64,000 nucleotides of DNA from Pontibacter cellulosilyticus. GTDB taxonomy: Bacteria; Bacteroidota; Bacteroidia; Cytophagales; Hymenobacteraceae. The position numbers and the translations under genes were made by a program. Of the stretch, positions 17,878 to 27,510 are shown piece by piece. The stretch lies in NCBI RefSeq assembly GCF_014306105.1, contig NZ_JACRVF010000002.1, forward strand, positions 62,001 to 126,000. Direction: 5' to 3'. Below the pieces are notes generated by a model, which saw nothing but the letters and a program-made list of their open reading frames with translations, was not told where the DNA came from and searched no databases. The first letter of the stretch is position 1; every line of letters begins with the position of its first letter.

Positions 17878-18447
17878 ATGTTTATAGATAAATTACTCTC
17901 ATTGGCCGTTGGCTTGTTGTTTTTATTGGTGCTGTCCTGCGATGGCCCCTCAAGTAAATCAGGAAATGAAATAAATGCCCTTGCCTCTGAGCCAACACTT
18001 GCTGATGACGCCGTTTTCTGGGACTATGCTGCCAGCAGCAACCTGCTGCAGGCCGAGATCGGGCAATTGGCAAAAGAAAAAAGCACCGCACCTCCCATTA
18101 AGTTACTGGCCGAAGAAGCTGTGCAGTTCCATATCAGTGCCCTACAGGAGCTAAGGAAATTGTCTAAGAAACATGCATCGGTGCAATTGCCTGATAGCCT
18201 GGCCACCGCCGATAGTGATTTGGTAAAGGAACTTGAGCAATTGGAAGGGGAGGAGTTTGATACACGCTACCGCGCCTTCATCAACAGTACGCACCAAACG
18301 CAGCTTACTCGCTACGAAGAAGCGCTGCAGAAAACTGAGGTGCCGGAGCTGCGTAACTGGCTGCGCAACATGCTTGCACATTTGCACGAAGAACTGCAGC
18401 AGCACAGCCTGCTGGATAGTCTGCCCGCTGGTGAGACTGTAGAGTAA
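17878..18447 (+). CDS. DUF4142 lipoprotein
   Basis: 189 residues with a lipoprotein signal (FLLVLSC, cysteine 21). The helical domain matches DUF4142: DDAVFWDYAASSNLLQAEIGQLAKEKS, LAEEAVQFHISALQEL, then FDTRYRAFINSTHQTQLTRYEEALQ. The family forms a ferritin-like four-helix bundle but has no established metal ligands or function; members are often stress-induced and periplasmic. It is convergent with the next gene (13-bp gap). Confidence 0.82.
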   Translation: MFIDKLLSLAVGLLFLLVLSCDGPSSKSGNEINALASEPTLADDAVFWDYAASSNLLQAEIGQLAKEKSTAPPIKLLAEEAVQFHISALQELRKLSKKHASVQLPDSLATADSDLVKELEQLEGEEFDTRYRAFINSTHQTQLTRYEEALQKTEVPELRNWLRNMLAHLHEELQQHSLLDSLPAGETVE

Positions 18448-18460
18448 AAAATTATACTTG

Positions 18461-19126
18461 TTAGATATCGTTTCTCCAGAGCTCGGAGGCTTTGCGTGCC
18501 ATTCTAAAGAACAGGTCGCGCTCCAGGCCTGCCACCTGGCGGGCTTCGCAGTCAGAGTAGCCGTTTTCGATGGCGTTCAGGTAGTCGTAGTATAGTTGGG
18601 CCATCTCCAGCGAATCGTCTTCAAAGCACTCTGCCAATTCTTCCTGTGAGGCTTTTTTAGGCTCAAACACTTTAGATGGGTACAGCTTGTCTAATTGGTA
18701 AATGAGGTAGCGCTGCTGCGTCTTGTTCTGGCGACTGTTAAAGAACTGCTCGATATCCATCTCGTCTTCGTCCTCAAAATCCTCGAAGTCATCTTCCACA
18801 GCCATCGGCTCATATACAATAATGTCGTGGCCGGTTAGCTCGAGGTACTCATCAAACTGCTCTTTTATCGGGATAATAGTAGGTGTGTCGTAAGGCTTGT
18901 TCAAAACATCGGCCATGTGCAGGGCAATCTCCTTGCCTTTGTCGCCGGCGGCGATCAGCATCTGGTTAAACTGCGTGAAATCGCAGCCCATGTAGATAAA
19001 TTTGTACTCGTCATCCAGCACAGTAAAGCACCACAGCGTGATAAACTCCGTGTCGTCTATCACAACGGTGTCGATGTACAATTCATTAATCTGTACGTAA
19101 ATCGGCGAATATTCCTGTGCGTCCAT
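18461..19126 (-). CDS. Conserved hypothetical acidic cytoplasmic protein
   Basis: 221 residues, no signal or membrane helix. About 1-100 is a mixed alpha/beta segment (YSPIYVQINELYIDTVVIDD, EYKFIYMGCDFTQFNQML). A strongly acidic linker of D and E lies around 115-130 (EDDFEDFEDEDEMDIEQFF). The C-terminal 90 residues are helical (ENGYSDCEARQVAGLERDLF). I do not recognise the family; start ATG at 19124-19126 is the only good one. The product is likely genuine because codon use is normal and the frame is intact. Confidence 0.6.
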   Translation of the reverse strand: MDAQEYSPIYVQINELYIDTVVIDDTEFITLWCFTVLDDEYKFIYMGCDFTQFNQMLIAAGDKGKEIALHMADVLNKPYDTPTIIPIKEQFDEYLELTGHDIIVYEPMAVEDDFEDFEDEDEMDIEQFFNSRQNKTQQRYLIYQLDKLYPSKVFEPKKASQEELAECFEDDSLEMAQLYYDYLNAIENGYSDCEARQVAGLERDLFFRMARKASELWRNDI

Positions 19127-19534
19127 AGGCTGGCCCTTATTGAGTACAACGTCTGTTAAGCTGCCTGTACGTGTTTGTACAGGTATGGTTAGTGCGTATA
19201 CGGAGAATAAATCCTTATGGCGATTTTTCTATATATAATTTGGGCTACTGCTACAACAGTGGGGCTTGAGTGCAAATACTACAAGAATAAAATTCAACTA
19301 TAATCTCTCTACACTATCCAACTTATATAGATTAACCATATAGCTATGTATTTTATTGTACTCTTTACAGATAGTTTGGTTTCCTGTAAAGGGATGTTTG
19401 GTGCAAATTCGGTAGATTTTGCTGAGTGCGATGGAGTATATTTTTAGTGAAGAGGCGAATTTATACCTTAAAAGTACAGGAAGAGCAGCTGAAGGTAAAT
19501 CAGTGCCGACAAAGGTTAAGCCGAGCTATTGCTT
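19127..19534. other. Non-coding gap
   Basis: About 400 bp between two leftward genes. The left part would hold the promoter of the 18461-19126 gene. From about 19200 to 19460 it is AT-rich with no open frame of interest. No hairpin with a T tract was found after the dipeptidase stop side. Confidence 0.5.
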
Positions 19535-20557
19535 CTACTTAATCTGCCAGATGCGCTCTATAAACTGCTGCGCGTTGCGATAAGCCAGCTTCGCCAGCTG
19601 CTCCTGTGGTAAGGTGTTTTTTAGCCTGTCAAGTATAAAGTTGTAGCTGGTGCCTGCCTGCTCGTGCTCTTTGTAGTAAAACGGAAAGCGTGCTGGGTCT
19701 GGGTGATCGGCAAAATAGAAGTAGTCGGCCCCAAAGCATATGGCATCCTGCGCCCCTTTATCAAGACCATACAGGATGTGGTTGATCAGGAATTCGGGGT
19801 CTTCGGTGTTCAGGAAAGCGCGAAGAAAATTCATGCCAATCAGCCCGTTTCTTCGGATTACCTCCTGCACCAGTTCGTCAGGCAGGTTCCTGCGCTGGTC
19901 CCACACCGCCCTGAAGTTGGAGTGACTGGCAATTACAGGCACATCCAGCCGCTCTTTGTCAATATGAGTAAGGATGTCAAAGGCAAGGGCATCGCTGGTA
20001 TGGGCCAGGTCTATGGCAATCTGGCGGCCGTGCATGTAGTCTATCAGCATTTGGCCGTCGCGGGTAATGCCTTTGTCGGAGAAATTGCCGCCGCCAAAAC
20101 GGTTTGCATCGTTGTGCGTCATGCTGATGTAGAGTATGCGTCCGCAGGCCTCGATGATCTTCTCCAGCTTTTTGAAGCCCTCCTCCAGTGGCTCGTTCTC
20201 CTCGCAAAAGCCAGAGGCGTTCTCTACGGCCGCCACCATGCCGATGCTGCCGGGCTCCTGTATGACCTGTTGCAGCTGTTCTGGTGTTGTGATGTTGTGC
20301 AGGTTATTTGTAGGGTCTCGGGCCAGTAGTTCGAACATGTCGCGCTGCAGGGCTGCATACCCGGTGCTGCCGGGTGCCGTAGCCGAGTAAATAGCCATTA
20401 CCTGTAACTTAACATTCCCCTCGGTTAAAGCTGGCAGTGCACAGCCAATCTCCAGCACGTTGTCAATCCTGGAGCCGGGCACATCGGTTAAGTATACCAG
20501 CAGGTCACAATGCAGATCGATGATGGGGTAACGCTGAGAAATGGCTTGTTGGGTCAT
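19535..20557 (-). CDS. Membrane-type dipeptidase, M19 family
   Basis: 340 residues. Zinc ligands of the renal-dipeptidase family can be read off: H16 and D18 in IDLHCDLL, bridging E112 in VENASG, H186 in DLAHTSD and H212 in ASHSNFRAVWDQRRNLPDE. MTHNDANRFGGG at about 146-157 supplies the substrate-side loop. No signal peptide is seen, so it probably works in the cytoplasm, hydrolysing dipeptides that may include D-residue ones. It is a single gene with no clear operon partner. Confidence 0.9.
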   Translation of the reverse strand: MTQQAISQRYPIIDLHCDLLVYLTDVPGSRIDNVLEIGCALPALTEGNVKLQVMAIYSATAPGSTGYAALQRDMFELLARDPTNNLHNITTPEQLQQVIQEPGSIGMVAAVENASGFCEENEPLEEGFKKLEKIIEACGRILYISMTHNDANRFGGGNFSDKGITRDGQMLIDYMHGRQIAIDLAHTSDALAFDILTHIDKERLDVPVIASHSNFRAVWDQRRNLPDELVQEVIRRNGLIGMNFLRAFLNTEDPEFLINHILYGLDKGAQDAICFGADYFYFADHPDPARFPFYYKEHEQAGTSYNFILDRLKNTLPQEQLAKLAYRNAQQFIERIWQIK

Positions 20558-20738
20558 GGCGAAGTATAAGCGGTGTATAGGTGCAACAGCAAGTACGGTA
20601 ATTTAAGCAATTGCTTTATACTTTGTAAGCTTATATGTGGTTGGAGTGATTTTGTAAAATGTGTCATCAGTTTGAAGAAGAGACTGGAATGAAACACTTA
20701 TGAATTGGTCTGAAATCTTCTGCAGATGTTTGCATAAA

Positions 20739-20771
20739 AAAGGAGCCAGGCAAGTTGCCCGACTCCTTTAA
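20739..20771 (-). terminator. Terminator of the TonB receptor gene at 20790
   Basis: Imperfect stem (AAAGGAGTCGGGCAA paired with TTGCCTGGCTCCTTT on the minus strand) followed by a T run, 18 bp after the stop codon. Confidence 0.75.
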
Positions 20772-20789
20772 ATAGAAAACAGGAAAGTA

Positions 20790-23273
20790 TTAAAATTCGT
20801 CTTCATCCATGCCGCCACCTTCGTTGTTGCGCTCACGGCGGTTGCGGTTGTTGTCGTCGCTGTTCAGGCGGTAAGTAAAGCCCAGGTAAATAATACGGCT
20901 CTGGCGGCGGTTCTCAGACTCTGTTCTAAAACCAGGACCAAAGCTCAGGAAGTTATATTGGCGGGTGTTAAACACATCTGATATACGCAAGGAGACCGTA
21001 GCGTTTTTCTTCAGCACATCCTTCTTCATAGCCAGGTCGGTACTGAACATCTGCTCCATCCGCCCCTGGATATCGGCTGTAGGGGCGCGGTAGAAGCCAG
21101 AAATCTGAATATCCAGGTCTTCCCAAACAGTCACGGTAGAGGTAAGTTTAGAGTTCCAGCTGAACTGGGCATTGCTCAATTCTGTGTCGCCTTGTGTGGT
21201 ACTTAGCTGCGTTCTGAAAGCTGATGCGCTGCCGTTCAGGCTCCACCACTTCGTAGCCGGATAATTAAAGCCAAGCTCTGCACCGTAGGATCTGTTGTCT
21301 GAGATATTTAGGAAGGTTGTTTCGTTGGCAGGTACAGCTTCCCCGTCTACAATAATTTCAACCGGTCTTCTGAAGCGCTCAATTTCATCCAAAGTATGGC
21401 GATAGAACAGTGTTGCGTTTATAGAGGCAGTGCCCCAGTACCGCAGGTACCCCAGCTCCAGCGAGTTCACAAATTCCGGCTTTAGGTTCGGGTTGCCAAA
21501 ACGGGTGTTAAACCTGTCTGATCTATCAACAAAAGGGTTCAGGAAACGGCTGCGCGGCCTGTTAATGCGGCGGCTGTAGCTGAACTGCAGTTTATTATCC
21601 GGGTTAAAATCCTTGGTTACAAACACTGTCGGGAAGAGGCTGAAGTAGCTGTTGTCGTTCTTAATGTTCTGCGTGCGTTGATCTGATTTGGTTACTGTTT
21701 GCTCTGCCCGCACGCCCACCTGATAGCTGATGGATTTATACTTGTTGCTGTAGTTGCTGTACAGCGAGTAGATGTATTGGTCAAACACAAAGTGGTTGCT
21801 CTGGTTGCTGTTGTACTCCAGTTGTCCGGATTCATTGTTTTGGTCAAAGAAGCGGGAGTCCTCGTCGAGGCGCTCAAAAGAACTTCTGAAACCGGCTTCA
21901 AAGCGGCTGTCTTCTGAAATGGGATGTACGTAGTCTGCCTTTGCTATTACTTCTCTGTTGGCATCATCAACCAGCGTTTGTTGCACCTCTGCAAATTGCC
22001 CGGCCAGGCCGCCTGTCTCTCTAAAGTTGCTGATCTCATCGTCTACGTTGGTGTTGTAAACCACATCTGCCGTTAGCTCCTGGCCCTTCTTTTCGAAGGT
22101 CTGTCGATAGCCCAGGGTAATGTCCATGGCTTTTTCATCTTCTACTTCGTCGGTGCTGCGGGTGCTGGTGCTGGTTAGCAGGCGGTCCTCATCTAGAAAG
22201 CGGTAAAATATACTGCTGTTGCCGGTGTCTTTGCCAAACCGGTAAACACCTGATGCCGAAAGCGTGTGCTTAGGTGTTAGGTAATAATCAGCTCCAAAAC
22301 GGAAGTTGTGAGAAATGTCTTTGCTGTCGCGCTCCCCGTCTTGTATGCGGAAACTGGTGCTGTCTAACAAGCCTGTTTCTCTGTCGTAGTAGAAGTTCTC
22401 TGTAAAGCTGTCGCTGAAGCCAGGGCGGGTGCGTTGCCTGAAATCATAACCCGTGTTAAGCGACCATTTGTTATACCTGTAGTTCAGGAAAAGCGACGTA
22501 TTGTAGTTGTCGTAAGTACCGGCCGTTACCGAGGCGTTGCCGTTAAAGCCGGGTTTTCTTTCCTTTTTAAGTACCAGGTTAATGATGCCCGATGTACCCT
22601 CCGGGTTATACTTTGACGATGGGTTGGTGATCAGTTCTATACTTTCGATCAGGTTGGCCGGTATCTGGTCCAGCGTCAGGTTGGAGAGGGCAGAGCGCTT
22701 ACCGTCTATAAGTATAGTTACGTTGGAGCTGCCGCGCATACTCACGTTGCCATCAATATCAACGGTAACAGAAGGTAGGTTCTGCATCACCTCGGCTACT
22801 GAACCGCTTTCTGCGTTGATGTCCTGGCTCACATTTACCACCCGCTTGTCAAGTTCGAAATCCACCAGCTGCTTCTCGGCCACTACTTCTACCTCTGCCA
22901 GTTTGGTAGAGGCTGCGCTAAGTGTAATGTTGCCCAGCTTTGTCTCCGGCTGCTGCGCGTTTATGTTAATGTTAGGAATATACTTTGTTGGATAACCCAC
23001 CATAGAAGCACGAAGTATAAACCTGCCGTTAGGAATACGCTCCAATATAAATACGCCCTCAATATCGGTGGTGGCGCCTGTTACCAGGCTGGAGTCTTTT
23101 GCAGTAAGCAGTACTACATTCGCAAAGCCTATAGGCTTTTTAGTGTCAGCCTCGATTAGTTTTCCGCTTACTTTTCCGCGGGTAGTGCTGGAAAGTACCT
23201 GTTGTGCAGAAAGTGGAGGCGCAGTTATTAAGGTAATGACAAAGAGTACTATCGGTAATAAGTATTTATTCAT
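20790..23273 (-). CDS. TonB-dependent receptor of the outer-membrane beta-barrel (OMP_b-brl_3) type
   Basis: 827 residues. Signal peptide ending PLSAQ (about 1-24), then a CarboxypepD_reg-like domain (VSGKLIEADTKKPIGFANV, GATTDIEGVFILERIPNG) at about 32-115. The plug follows at about 135-235: QDINAESGSVAEVMQNLPSV, DGNVSMRGSSNVTILIDGKR and ITNPSSKYNPEGTSGIINLV, the phrases typical of the 'outer membrane beta-barrel family' group. The barrel fills the rest and the end is a charged tail (NDDNNRNRRERNNEGGGMDEDEF) after the last strand. Ligand unknown; such receptors often respond to metals or small peptides. Confidence 0.88.
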   Translation of the reverse strand: MNKYLLPIVLFVITLITAPPLSAQQVLSSTTRGKVSGKLIEADTKKPIGFANVVLLTAKDSSLVTGATTDIEGVFILERIPNGRFILRASMVGYPTKYIPNININAQQPETKLGNITLSAASTKLAEVEVVAEKQLVDFELDKRVVNVSQDINAESGSVAEVMQNLPSVTVDIDGNVSMRGSSNVTILIDGKRSALSNLTLDQIPANLIESIELITNPSSKYNPEGTSGIINLVLKKERKPGFNGNASVTAGTYDNYNTSLFLNYRYNKWSLNTGYDFRQRTRPGFSDSFTENFYYDRETGLLDSTSFRIQDGERDSKDISHNFRFGADYYLTPKHTLSASGVYRFGKDTGNSSIFYRFLDEDRLLTSTSTRSTDEVEDEKAMDITLGYRQTFEKKGQELTADVVYNTNVDDEISNFRETGGLAGQFAEVQQTLVDDANREVIAKADYVHPISEDSRFEAGFRSSFERLDEDSRFFDQNNESGQLEYNSNQSNHFVFDQYIYSLYSNYSNKYKSISYQVGVRAEQTVTKSDQRTQNIKNDNSYFSLFPTVFVTKDFNPDNKLQFSYSRRINRPRSRFLNPFVDRSDRFNTRFGNPNLKPEFVNSLELGYLRYWGTASINATLFYRHTLDEIERFRRPVEIIVDGEAVPANETTFLNISDNRSYGAELGFNYPATKWWSLNGSASAFRTQLSTTQGDTELSNAQFSWNSKLTSTVTVWEDLDIQISGFYRAPTADIQGRMEQMFSTDLAMKKDVLKKNATVSLRISDVFNTRQYNFLSFGPGFRTESENRRQSRIIYLGFTYRLNSDDNNRNRRERNNEGGGMDEDEF

Positions 23274-23567
23274 AGTTAAGTAGGTCGCTTAAAATTGATT
23301 CGCCAATAGCGGTTTAAACATTGATTTGTAGCAGCTAAGGCTTTTAAAAAGCCTCCAGTATACAAGTGTTTTTGCAAATGGCTTATATACAGGACTATAA
23401 AAAGTCGGCAGGGTTTAACGCTGTGGAAAACTCATCTGTTGTTCCGCCATAGCAGCTATGACAGCAACAGGTAGTAGCTGTACTTGTTTAGAAGGGGCAA
23501 GTGTAACCGGCAGTTGCTGTTAGCACCAAACCGGTTATACTGATTTATACTTTATTAATGGCATTTG

Positions 23568-24107
23568 TTAGGCCTGCTGGGCCAGGGTTTTACTCAGGAA
23601 ATCCCATACTACCACGCCGGTAGCCACTGAGATGTTAAGCGAATGCTTCGTGCCAAACTGGGGTATCTCCAGCACCACATCAGAAATGCTTACTACCTCC
23701 TGCTCCACACCAAACACTTCGTTGCCCAGCACAAAAGCGTAATGCTGCCCCGGCTCCGGGTTAAAGTCGTTTAACATGGTGCTGTTCTCGGCCTGCTCTA
23801 CTGAGCAAACTTTATAGCCATCGGCCTGCAGGCGCTTTATCAGCTCTAAAGTATCCGGTACATGCTCCCACTCCACAGACTCTGTTGCTCCCAAGGCAGT
23901 TTTTTCAATATCGCGGTGGGGTGGAGTGCCGGTAATGCCGCAGAGGTACACTTTCTCGGCCATAAAGGCATCGGCGGTACGAAACACTGATCCTACATTA
24001 TTCAGGCTACGAACATTGTCTAGCACCAAGACTAACGGTATTTTTTTCTTATTTTTGAATTCTTCAACCGAGTCGCGATTGAGGTCATCCATCGAAAGTT
24101 TGCGCAT
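23568..24107 (-). CDS. SpoU/TrmH-family RNA 2'-O-ribose methyltransferase
   Basis: 179 residues. The three SpoU motifs are clear: LNNVGSVFRTADAF at 35-48, AFVLGNEVFGVEQEV around 126-140, and EIPQFGTKHSLNISVATGVV near 148-167. These build the trefoil-knot SAM site. There is no N-terminal substrate-binding extension, so it belongs with the short TrmL/TrmH-like members; the target could be tRNA or rRNA. It is divergent from mutS, with about 300 bp between. Confidence 0.9.
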   Translation of the reverse strand: MRKLSMDDLNRDSVEEFKNKKKIPLVLVLDNVRSLNNVGSVFRTADAFMAEKVYLCGITGTPPHRDIEKTALGATESVEWEHVPDTLELIKRLQADGYKVCSVEQAENSTMLNDFNPEPGQHYAFVLGNEVFGVEQEVVSISDVVLEIPQFGTKHSLNISVATGVVVWDFLSKTLAQQA

Positions 24108-24416
24108 TTTTTCAGGACAAAAGTTGTTTTGACAAAAGACATTTGCCGGCTATCTCACAAAGGTCAGGCTGATTTTGGCAAAAGCCAAATAGATTACTGA
24201 TTCTTGATAGTTAAATGGCTAACTTGATAGATGCTCAGTTCAGGTAAGGTCTTCCGGGTTTGCTCCGAAACGCTTTTGGATAGGCGATCTGGAAGTATAA
24301 TTGCAGCGGACGGGAAGTACAAAGAGCAGTATAGTATAAATTCCATTTTAGGAAGGTTAGGGATGGGTAAACCATTCTTAATTCATAATTCAGAATTCAT
24401 AATTAGTACATACAGT
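24108..24416. other. Divergent promoter region between the SpoU methyltransferase and mutS
   Basis: No gene. The frame of mutS stays open upstream to 24231 but the predicted peptide is unlike MutS. The stretch 24377-24403 is built of repeated AATTCATAATT / AATTCAGAATTC words, self-complementary, and looks like intergenic repeat rather than coding sequence. Confidence 0.55.
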
Positions 24417-27044
24417 ATGAAAGGAGAAGGCACAGTAACCCCTTTGATGAAGCAGTACAACGCTATCAAGGCGAAACATCCGGGGGCGCTACTGCTATTT
24501 AGAGTAGGCGATTTTTACGAAACCTTTGGCGAAGACGCTATTAAGGCCAGTAAGATCTTAGACATCGTACTGACAAAACGCGGAGCTGGCTCTACATCAG
24601 AAACAGCGCTGGCCGGTTTCCCGCATCACTCCCTCGACACATACCTGCCCAAGCTGGTACGAGCCGGTGAGCGCGTGGCCATCTGCGACCAGTTAGAAGA
24701 CCCGAAAACGGTAAAAGGCATTGTAAAGCGCGGCGTTACAGAGCTGGTAACACCGGGTGTGTCTTTCAACGATCAAGTGCTGGAGCGCCGCAGCAACAAC
24801 TATTTGGCGGCAGTGCACTTCGGCAAAACCGAAACAGGGGTGTCTTTCCTGGATGTTTCTACAGGTGAGTTTATTACGGCGCAGGGCGATAAAAACTACA
24901 TTGGCAAACTGCTGCAAAGTCTGGCCCCATCTGAAGTGCTATTCTGTAAGCGCGAGAAAGAAACCTTTACCGAAAGCTACGGTCCCGACTTCAGATACTA
25001 TGCGCTTGATGAGTGGGTGTTTAAGTATGATTACGCCTATGATAATCTTACCCGCCAGTTTGGTACTGCCTCGCTAAAGGGGTTTGGCATTGAAGGTATG
25101 GCCGAGGGCATTATCTCGGCAGGAGCCATACTTCATTACCTTGCCGAAACGCACCATAACGAGATCAGCCACATTTCCACTATTTCCAGATTAGAGGAGG
25201 ACAAATATGTTTGGCTGGATCGGTTTACGGTGCGCAACCTGGAGCTGATCTTTCCGCAGCACCAGGAGGGTGTACCGCTGATACAGGTGCTGGACCAGAC
25301 GGTAACACCAATGGGTGCCCGCCTGCTGAAGAAGTGGGTTGTGCTGCCGCTGAAGGATGTAGCACAGATTCGTCGCCGACTGGATACGGTAGAAGCGCTT
25401 ACCAAGCACCAGGACCTGCTGCAGGAGCTAACGCAGCACCTGAAGCAGATAAACGACCTGGAGCGCCTGATCTCGAAAGTGGCGGTGCGCAGAGTTAACC
25501 CTCGCGAGCTGGTACAGCTATCCAAAGCCCTGGATGCTATTGTGCCGATTCAAAAAGCGCTGGCTTTAAGTGATATTCCAGCATTACAGAAATTGGCTGT
25601 TCAACTGGCACCCTGCGATGGCCTGCGCGAAGAGATAAAGAACGTGCTGAAGCCGGAGCCGCCGATGCTGACCAATCAGGGCAACATGATCAACGATGGC
25701 GTTCATGCAGAGCTGGATGAATTGCGTGCTATTGCCTTCTCTGGTAAAGATTACTTGGCGCAGGTGCAGCAGCGTGAAATCAAGAATACAGGCATCAGCT
25801 CACTCAAAATTGCCTATAATAAAGTATTCGGTTACTACCTGGAGGTAAGTAATGCTCACAAAGACAAAGTGCCTGCCTCCTGGATACGCAAGCAGACATT
25901 GGTAAATGCGGAACGTTACATTACCGAAGAGCTGAAAACTTATGAAGAGAAGATTCTTAATGCAGAAGACCGCATCTATAGTATAGAGTTTGGCCTGTAT
26001 AATGAGCTGGTGCTGCACGCGCTGGATTACGTGGCGCAGGTACAGCAAAATGCCAAAGTAATCGGCGTAATCGACTGCCTGAGCTCTTTTGCCAGTATAG
26101 CCCTGGCCAGTAATTACGTGAAGCCGGATGTAAGTGACAGTCATGTGCTTGACATTAAGAAAGGTCGGCACCCGGTTATCGAGAAGCAGTTGCCGCTAGG
26201 GGAGGCATACGTACCTAACGATATTTTCCTGGATAACGAAGAGCAGCAGGTGATCATCATTACCGGTCCGAACATGGCCGGTAAAAGTGCCTTGCTGCGC
26301 CAGACGGCTCTTATCGTGCTGATGGCACAGATAGGATGTTTTGTGCCTGCCGAGGCGGCAAGTATAGGCATCATCGATAAGATCTTTACCCGCGTGGGTG
26401 CGTCGGACAACCTGTCTAAAGGTGAATCTACGTTTATGGTGGAGATGACGGAAACGGCAAGTATACTGAACAACCTCTCGGATCGTAGCCTGGTGCTGAT
26501 GGATGAGATTGGCCGTGGCACGAGTACCTACGATGGTATCTCCATTGCCTGGGCTATTGTAGAACACCTGCACAATCATCCGAAGTTTAAGGCTAAAACG
26601 CTTTTTGCCACGCACTACCACGAGCTTAACCAACTGGCCGAAGATTTTCCGAGAGTAAAGAACTACAATGTTTCTGTAAGAGAAGCAGGAGGGAAGATAT
26701 TGTTTATGCGTAAACTGGTGGCAGGCGGAAGCGAGCACAGCTTTGGTATACACGTAGCCCAAATGGCCGGTATGCCAAACAGCGTGGTACTGCGCGCCGA
26801 TGAGATCATGCACCACCTGGAGAAGGAGAAAGTATCGGAGCACGCACCGAAGCAACGCATGAAAACCGCTCCAAAAAACAACTTTCAGTTAAGTATGTTC
26901 GAGCCAAGCAATCCGCAGCTAGAGCGTGCTAAAGAACTGATAGAGCAGCTGGATATTAATACGATTACGCCGGTAGAGGCATTGCTGAAGTTGAATGAGT
27001 TAAAGCTGTTGATGCAGGATAAGGCGCAGGAGGCGTTTAGATAG
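24417..27044 (+). CDS. mutS: DNA mismatch repair ATPase MutS
   Basis: Start ATG 24417-24419 gives MKGEGTVTPLMKQYNAIKAK and 875 residues, the normal MutS length; the upstream ATG at 24231 would add 62 residues absent from the family. The mismatch-probing FYE is at 33-35 (GDFYETF). Connector, lever and clamp follow. Walker A is GPNMAGKS at 617-624, Walker B LVLMDEIGRG with D696 and E697, then the FATHYHELNQL switch. A C-terminal helix-turn-helix (about 845-870) dimerises. It recognises mispairs and recruits MutL. It stands alone, with tRNA genes downstream. Confidence 0.97.
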   Translation: MKGEGTVTPLMKQYNAIKAKHPGALLLFRVGDFYETFGEDAIKASKILDIVLTKRGAGSTSETALAGFPHHSLDTYLPKLVRAGERVAICDQLEDPKTVKGIVKRGVTELVTPGVSFNDQVLERRSNNYLAAVHFGKTETGVSFLDVSTGEFITAQGDKNYIGKLLQSLAPSEVLFCKREKETFTESYGPDFRYYALDEWVFKYDYAYDNLTRQFGTASLKGFGIEGMAEGIISAGAILHYLAETHHNEISHISTISRLEEDKYVWLDRFTVRNLELIFPQHQEGVPLIQVLDQTVTPMGARLLKKWVVLPLKDVAQIRRRLDTVEALTKHQDLLQELTQHLKQINDLERLISKVAVRRVNPRELVQLSKALDAIVPIQKALALSDIPALQKLAVQLAPCDGLREEIKNVLKPEPPMLTNQGNMINDGVHAELDELRAIAFSGKDYLAQVQQREIKNTGISSLKIAYNKVFGYYLEVSNAHKDKVPASWIRKQTLVNAERYITEELKTYEEKILNAEDRIYSIEFGLYNELVLHALDYVAQVQQNAKVIGVIDCLSSFASIALASNYVKPDVSDSHVLDIKKGRHPVIEKQLPLGEAYVPNDIFLDNEEQQVIIITGPNMAGKSALLRQTALIVLMAQIGCFVPAEAASIGIIDKIFTRVGASDNLSKGESTFMVEMTETASILNNLSDRSLVLMDEIGRGTSTYDGISIAWAIVEHLHNHPKFKAKTLFATHYHELNQLAEDFPRVKNYNVSVREAGGKILFMRKLVAGGSEHSFGIHVAQMAGMPNSVVLRADEIMHHLEKEKVSEHAPKQRMKTAPKNNFQLSMFEPSNPQLERAKELIEQLDINTITPVEALLKLNELKLLMQDKAQEAFR

Positions 27045-27201
27045 ATTTTTTAGTATAGGCTGTAGGTAGTATGTTTATACTTCTGATGTCTTCTCTTACG
27101 TTTAAAAGGTGTTGCAGCAGGCAACTCAAGAAATATTTAAAATTTTCTGCCTGAAAATCAGCTGCAAAGCTGAAATTGCTGGAAAAATTTACAGCAGCCT
27201 A

Positions 27202-27231
27202 TTGACAAGTCAGATTTTGTCTATATCTTTG
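27202..27231 (+). promoter_or_regulatory. Bacteroidota-type promoter of the tRNA pair
   Basis: TTG at 27202-27204 (in TTGACA), exactly 19 bp, then TATCTTTG at 27224-27231, matching the TTG-N19-TAnnTTTG consensus. It lies 38 bp before tRNA-Gly. Confidence 0.75.
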
Positions 27232-27269
27232 CATCACTAAATCACTACGGCGGTTTGGTAATAACAAAA

Positions 27270-27342
27270 GCGGGAGTAGCTCAGTTGGTAGAGCGCGACC
27301 TTGCCAAGGTCGAGGCCGCGGGTTCGAATCCCGTCTCCCGCT
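27270..27342 (+). tRNA. tRNA-Gly (anticodon GCC)
   Basis: 73 bases. Acceptor arms GCGGGAG / CTCCCGC pair fully, with discriminator T. The D-loop has AGCTCAGTTGGTAGAGC, the anticodon stem CGACC / GGTCG encloses TTGCCAA with GCC at 27303-27305, and the T-arm is CGGGTTCGAATCCCG. CCA is not encoded. Confidence 0.97.
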
Positions 27343-27426
27343 CAGCAAAATATCGGCAGAAGACGTTGTCTAAAACAACGTCTTTGTTTTTTGCAAGAAC
27401 TACTTCGGAAAACGCTCCGGAGGGTT

Positions 27427-27510
27427 GCCGGGATGGTGGAACTGGTAGACACGCAAGACTTAAAATCTTGTGAGCGCAAGCTCGTGCGGGTTCGATTCCC
27501 GCTCCTGGTA
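27427..27510 (+). tRNA. tRNA-Leu (anticodon TAA)
   Basis: 84 bases with a long variable arm (GTGAGCGCAAGCTC). Anticodon stem CAAGA / TCTTG around CTTAAAA, with TAA at 27461-27463. T-arm GCGGGTTCGATTCCCGC. The acceptor stem GCCGGGA / TCCTGGT contains two G-T pairs, slightly weaker than usual. Discriminator A; CCA is not encoded. Confidence 0.93.

Noticed and set aside
24231..24416. N-terminal 62-residue extension of mutS
   Set aside because: The sequence does not resemble MutS and passes through AT-rich repeat words; the ATG at 24417 gives the normal length.
26196..26855. 219-residue minus-strand frame inside mutS
   Set aside because: Antisense shadow of the conserved ATPase region, with cysteine/histidine-rich nonsense composition.
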